A DNA stretch of 64,000 bases from contig NZ_JBEPSD010000002.1 of NCBI RefSeq assembly GCF_040548735.1, positions 496,001-560,000 of the forward strand, read 5' to 3'. Each line of letters starts with the position of its first letter. Position 1 is the first letter of the stretch. The position numbers and the translations under genes are program-made. Below are positions 60,904-64,000 of the stretch, in pieces. This stretch comes from Rhodanobacter soli. Its GTDB lineage: Bacteria; Pseudomonadota; Gammaproteobacteria; Xanthomonadales; Rhodanobacteraceae. The notes beneath the pieces were generated by a model that saw only the letters and a program-made list of their open reading frames with translations, did no database searches and had not been told where the DNA came from.

Positions 60904-62376
60904 ATGAATCATTCCATCTTGCGCAGCCTGGCGTGCTGTGCGCTGCTGGGCATCGCCGGTGCCGGTGCGGTGCAGGCGCAAACGCCGGGCGCAGCGGCGC
61001 TGCCGGATTTCACCGGGATCGTGCAGAAGAACGCGCCGGCCGTGGTGCACGTCGAAGCCCGCTACAACGGCGAAAGGCAGGGCGACAGTCGCAGCGCGGG
61101 CGGGCAGATGATGCCCGGACAGGGCATGCCGGACGATCCGCAGGCGGAGATCCTGCGACGCTTCTTCGGCATGCCGATGATGCCGTCGCCGCAGGAACAG
61201 AAGCGGACCTCGCTCGGCTCGGGCTTCATCATTTCCAGCGACGGCTACATCCTCACCAACAACCACGTGGTCGACCACGCCGACAAGGTGACCGTGCGCC
61301 TGCAGGATCGGCGCACGCTGACCGCCAAGGTGATCGGCACCGATCCGACCTATGACATCGCCCTGCTCAAGGTCGATGCCGGCGGCAACCTGCCGGCGGT
61401 GAGCATCGGCGATTCGCGCAGCCTGAAGCCGGGCCAGTGGGTGCTGGCGATCGGTTCGCCGTTCGGTTTCGACTACACCGTGACCCAGGGCATCGTCAGT
61501 GCGGTGGGCCGCAACCTGGGCCAGCGCGACCAGCCGTATACCTCGTTCATCCAGACCGACGTGCCGATCAACCGCGGCAATTCCGGCGGCCCGTTGTTCG
61601 ACCTGCAGGGCCGCGTGGTCGGCATCAATTCGCAGATCTATTCCAACACCGGCGACTACCTCGGCGTGTCGTTCTCGATCCCGATCGACGTGGCGATGAA
61701 CGCCGTGCAGCAGCTCAAGAGCAAGGGCTACGTCTCGCGCGGCATGCTTGGCGTGACCATGCAGCCGGTCGACGACGACATCGTCAAGGCCTTCCATCTC
61801 GAGAATGGCGCGGGTGCCGCCGTGGTCGACGTCAGTCCCGACAGCGGTGCGGCGAAGGCCGGCATCCAGCCCGGCGACATCATTCTGGCCTACAACGGGC
61901 AGCCCCTGCAGCAGGCGGCGGACCTGCCGCCGCTGGTGGGCATGACCAAGCCGGGCAGCAAGGTGCCGGTGGAGATCCTGCGCAACGGCAAGAAGCAGAC
62001 GCTGGATGTCACCATCGGCGAAGCCTCGCGCGACAAGAGTGCGGTGGACAACCAGGGCGCCATGCCCTCGTCGAGCCGCAGCGGTTCGGCCGCGCTGGGC
62101 CTGACCGTGCAGTCGATCGACAGTGACACCCGCAAGCAACTGGGGCTGAAGCCGGGGCAGGGCGTGGTGATCGGCGACATCACCGGCCCGGTGGCGGCGC
62201 AGGCGGGCCTGCGCGCCGGCGACGTGATCACCATGGTCAACCAGCAGAAGATCGGCAGCGTGGCCGAGTTCGAGGCGGCGACGAAGGGCGTGAAGGCCGG
62301 CAGCACGGTGCTGTTGCTGGTGCGCCGCGGCGATCAGAGCAGCTTCGTCGGCCTGACGGTTCCGGATGACAAGTAA
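60904..62376 (+). CDS. degP: DegP/MucD-type periplasmic serine protease
   Basis: A 490-residue HtrA-family protease/chaperone. Signal peptide 1-25 (cleavage near V-Q-A-Q), trypsin-like domain (about 35-270) with catalytic H in N-N-H-V-V, D in Y-D-I-A-L-L-K and S in G-N-S-G-G-P, then two PDZ domains (about 275-365 and 390-485). An AAGGAGGA lies just before the ATG. It is downstream of rpoE-rseA, and is a typical sigma-E regulon member, giving a self-contained stress operon. Confidence 0.96.
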   Translation: MNHSILRSLACCALLGIAGAGAVQAQTPGAAALPDFTGIVQKNAPAVVHVEARYNGERQGDSRSAGGQMMPGQGMPDDPQAEILRRFFGMPMMPSPQEQKRTSLGSGFIISSDGYILTNNHVVDHADKVTVRLQDRRTLTAKVIGTDPTYDIALLKVDAGGNLPAVSIGDSRSLKPGQWVLAIGSPFGFDYTVTQGIVSAVGRNLGQRDQPYTSFIQTDVPINRGNSGGPLFDLQGRVVGINSQIYSNTGDYLGVSFSIPIDVAMNAVQQLKSKGYVSRGMLGVTMQPVDDDIVKAFHLENGAGAAVVDVSPDSGAAKAGIQPGDIILAYNGQPLQQAADLPPLVGMTKPGSKVPVEILRNGKKQTLDVTIGEASRDKSAVDNQGAMPSSSRSGSAALGLTVQSIDSDTRKQLGLKPGQGVVIGDITGPVAAQAGLRAGDVITMVNQQKIGSVAEFEAATKGVKAGSTVLLLVRRGDQSSFVGLTVPDDK

Positions 62377-62412
62377 GCCGGCCGCGGTGCACGGTTGGCG
62401 GGAAAACGGCGC

Positions 62413-62440
62413 AGGCGTCCACCCTTGCCGGGTGGCGCCT
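62413..62440 (+). terminator. Possible terminator after degP
   Basis: Stem AGGCG-(T)-CCACC / GGTGG-CGCCT with a bulged T and 7-nt loop, 36 bases after degP; no long U-tract follows. It lies in the 196-base gap before lepA. Confidence 0.45.
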
Positions 62441-62572
62441 TCGTCGCGCGAGTCCATGCATGGTGGCGGCGGGTTCCATGCGATAATGTCGGGTTAGCGT
62501 CGCCCACGGCGATGCGCTGCCACGCATGGTGTGTGGCGGCAAGACCCAAGCCCGACAGGCCGCCTGCGCTCC

Positions 62573-64000
62573 ATGGAATTGATCCGCAACTTCTCCATCA
62601 TCGCCCATATCGATCACGGCAAGTCGACCCTGGCCGATCGCATCATCCACCTCTGTGGCGGCCTGGCCGACCGCGAGATGGAGGCGCAGGTGCTGGACAA
62701 CAATCCGATCGAGCGCGAGCGCGGCATCACCATCAAGGCGCAGTCAGTGTCGCTGCCGTACACGGCGCGCAACGGCAAGACCTATCAACTCAATTTCATC
62801 GACACGCCCGGCCACGTCGATTTCTCCTATGAAGTCAGCCGCTCGCTGGCGGCCTGCGAAGGCGCACTGCTGGTGGTGGATGCCGCACAGGGCGTCGAGG
62901 CGCAGTCGGTGGCGAACTGCTACACCGCCGTGGAGATGGGCCTGGAAGTGGTGCCGGTGCTGAACAAGATCGACCTGCCCACTGCCGACGTCGAGAAGGT
63001 GAAGGGCGAGATCGAGGCGGTGATCGGCATCGACGCCACCGACGCGGTGGCGATCAGCGCCAAGACCGGCCTCAACGTGGTCGAGGTGCTGGAGGCGATC
63101 GTCGCGCGCATCCCGCCGCCGAAGCCGCGCGACACCGACCGGCTGCAGGCGCTGATCATCGACTCCTGGTTCGACAACTACCTCGGCGTGGTGTCGCTGG
63201 TGCGCGTGATGCAGGGCGAGATCAAGCCCGGCGACAAGCTGCTGGTGATGTCCACCGGGCGCACCCACGAAGTGGACGACGTCGGCGTGTTTACGCCCAA
63301 GCGCAAGAAGACCGCCAAGCTGGGCGCCGGCGAAGTGGGCTGGATCAACGCTTCGATCAAGGACGTGCACGGCGCGCCGGTCGGCGACACGCTGACCCAC
63401 GCCGGCAAGCCCGCCGACAAGGCGCTGCCCGGTTTCCAGACCATGCAGCCGCGCGTGTTCGCCGGCCTGTTCCCGGTGTCGTCCGACGACTTCCCGGCGA
63501 TGCGCGAGGCGCTGGACAAGCTGCGTCTGAACGATGCCGCGTTGTTCTTCGAACCGGAGTCATCCGAGGCGATGGGTTTCGGTTTCCGTTGCGGCTTCCT
63601 CGGCATGCTGCACATGGAAATCGTGCAGGAACGACTGGAGCGCGAATACGACCTGAACCTGATCACCACGGCACCTACTGTGGTGTACGAGGTGCTCAAG
63701 ACCGACGGCTCGATCCTGATGCTGGACAACCCGGCCAAGCTGCCGACGAACTCCAGCCTGGTGCAGGAAATCCGCGAGCCGATCATCGTCGCCAACATCC
63801 TCACGCCGCCGGACTACATCGGCAACGTGATCACCCTGTGCGAGGAAAAGCGCGGCGTGCAGCGCTCGATCCAGTACCTGGCGACCCAGGTGCAGATCAG
63901 CTATGAAATGCCCCTGGCCGAAGTGGTGATGGATTTCTTCGACCGGCTGAAATCGGTCTCGCGTGGGTACGCCTCGATGGACTATCACTTCGACCGCTTC
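62573..64000 (+). CDS. lepA: Elongation factor 4 (LepA), 3' end outside window
   Basis: The first 476 codons of a translational GTPase that binds stalled ribosomes and aids back-translocation or initiation. G1 [10 protein letters not shown]3 D-T-P-G-H, and G4 N-K-I-D are intact, with the LepA insert and the domain III/IV start in place. The usual length is about 600, so the last fifth lies beyond base 64000. The ATG at 62573 gives the standard start M-E-L-I-R-N-F-S-I. In related genomes lepB normally follows, which cannot be checked here. Confidence 0.97.
   Translation, partial: MELIRNFSIIAHIDHGKSTLADRIIHLCGGLADREMEAQVLDNNPIERERGITIKAQSVSLPYTARNGKTYQLNFIDTPGHVDFSYEVSRSLAACEGALLVVDAAQGVEAQSVANCYTAVEMGLEVVPVLNKIDLPTADVEKVKGEIEAVIGIDATDAVAISAKTGLNVVEVLEAIVARIPPPKPRDTDRLQALIIDSWFDNYLGVVSLVRVMQGEIKPGDKLLVMSTGRTHEVDDVGVFTPKRKKTAKLGAGEVGWINASIKDVHGAPVGDTLTHAGKPADKALPGFQTMQPRVFAGLFPVSSDDFPAMREALDKLRLNDAALFFEPESSEAMGFGFRCGFLGMLHMEIVQERLEREYDLNLITTAPTVVYEVLKTDGSILMLDNPAKLPTNSSLVQEIREPIIVANILTPPDYIGNVITLCEEKRGVQRSIQYLATQVQISYEMPLAEVVMDFFDRLKSVSRGYASMDYHFDRF

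Noticed and set aside
62482-62487. GATAAT as lepA -10 box
   Set aside because: No -35 element is found at a suitable distance; too weak to list as a feature.

Overview
The window is a GC-rich chromosomal segment of a gammaproteobacterium. Gene content and order point to the Lysobacterales (Xanthomonadales), most likely Rhodanobacteraceae (Rhodanobacter, Dyella or Frateuria type). This placement is an inference from gene order and protein style, not from a marker search. Nearly all of the window is core genome. No integrase, transposase, cas gene or phage structural gene is visible.

Layout: 1-2.6 kb holds the end of an OmpA-type protein, a DUF1697 gene and an ArsR repressor/SRPBCC/SRPBCC operon whose promoter and operator lie inside the last codons of the next gene. 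2.6-6.1 kb has a quinol-type nitric oxide reductase (norB) divergent from a TenA/PqqC-fold oxidase-like gene. 6.2-13.2 kb carries a membrane PAS-GGDEF-EAL protein, lipA, an AhpD-like gene with a PLP-dependent cysteine-synthase homologue, and an aminopeptidase P. 13.3-25.1 kb is the block pyrG-kdsA-eno-ftsB-ispD-ispF-mgtE-truD, then smr on the other strand, then surE-pcm-yqaA-nlpD; rpoS does not follow nlpD. 25.1-28.5 kb has an Mth938-type gene and yhbY divergent from rlmE-ftsH.

28.7-29.8 kb is a tRNA region (Arg, Pro, Arg, His, Lys, Leu) with separate promoters and terminators. 29.8-38.7 kb is the protein quality-control block tig-clpP-clpX-lon-hupB-(tRNA-Val, tRNA-Asp)-ppiD. 38.8-43.3 kb keeps the enterobacterial neighbourhood mltD/gloB/yafS-like/rnhA/dnaQ/tRNA. 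43.3-48.1 kb holds a PP2C phosphatase, ppsA divergent from its regulator ppsR, and a DUF1249 gene. 48.1-48.6 kb has a two-unit hairpin repeat and an Ala-Glu-Asp tRNA operon. 48.7-56 kb has a CPA2 antiporter, an FKBP isomerase, ugd, slyX, a DUF2058 gene and a FadJ-like beta-oxidation enzyme. 56.1-59.3 kb pairs an unrecognised small protein with a second GGDEF-EAL protein. 59.4-64 kb is the envelope-stress operon rpoE-rseA-degP followed by lepA, cut by the window end.

Main themes are envelope biogenesis and stress (sigma-E system, DegP, PpiD, FKBP, KdsA, MltD, NlpD), proteolysis, translation, and c-di-GMP signalling. The best candidates for a second look are the ArsR operator/promoter embedded in norB, the alternating hairpin repeat near 48.1 kb, the inverted duplication of the tRNA-Ser 3' end, a sigma-E-like promoter before rpoE, and the small protein next to the second c-di-GMP enzyme, which faintly resembles the N-terminal part of Ycf46-type AAA proteins. 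I found no convincing wholly new multi-gene system.
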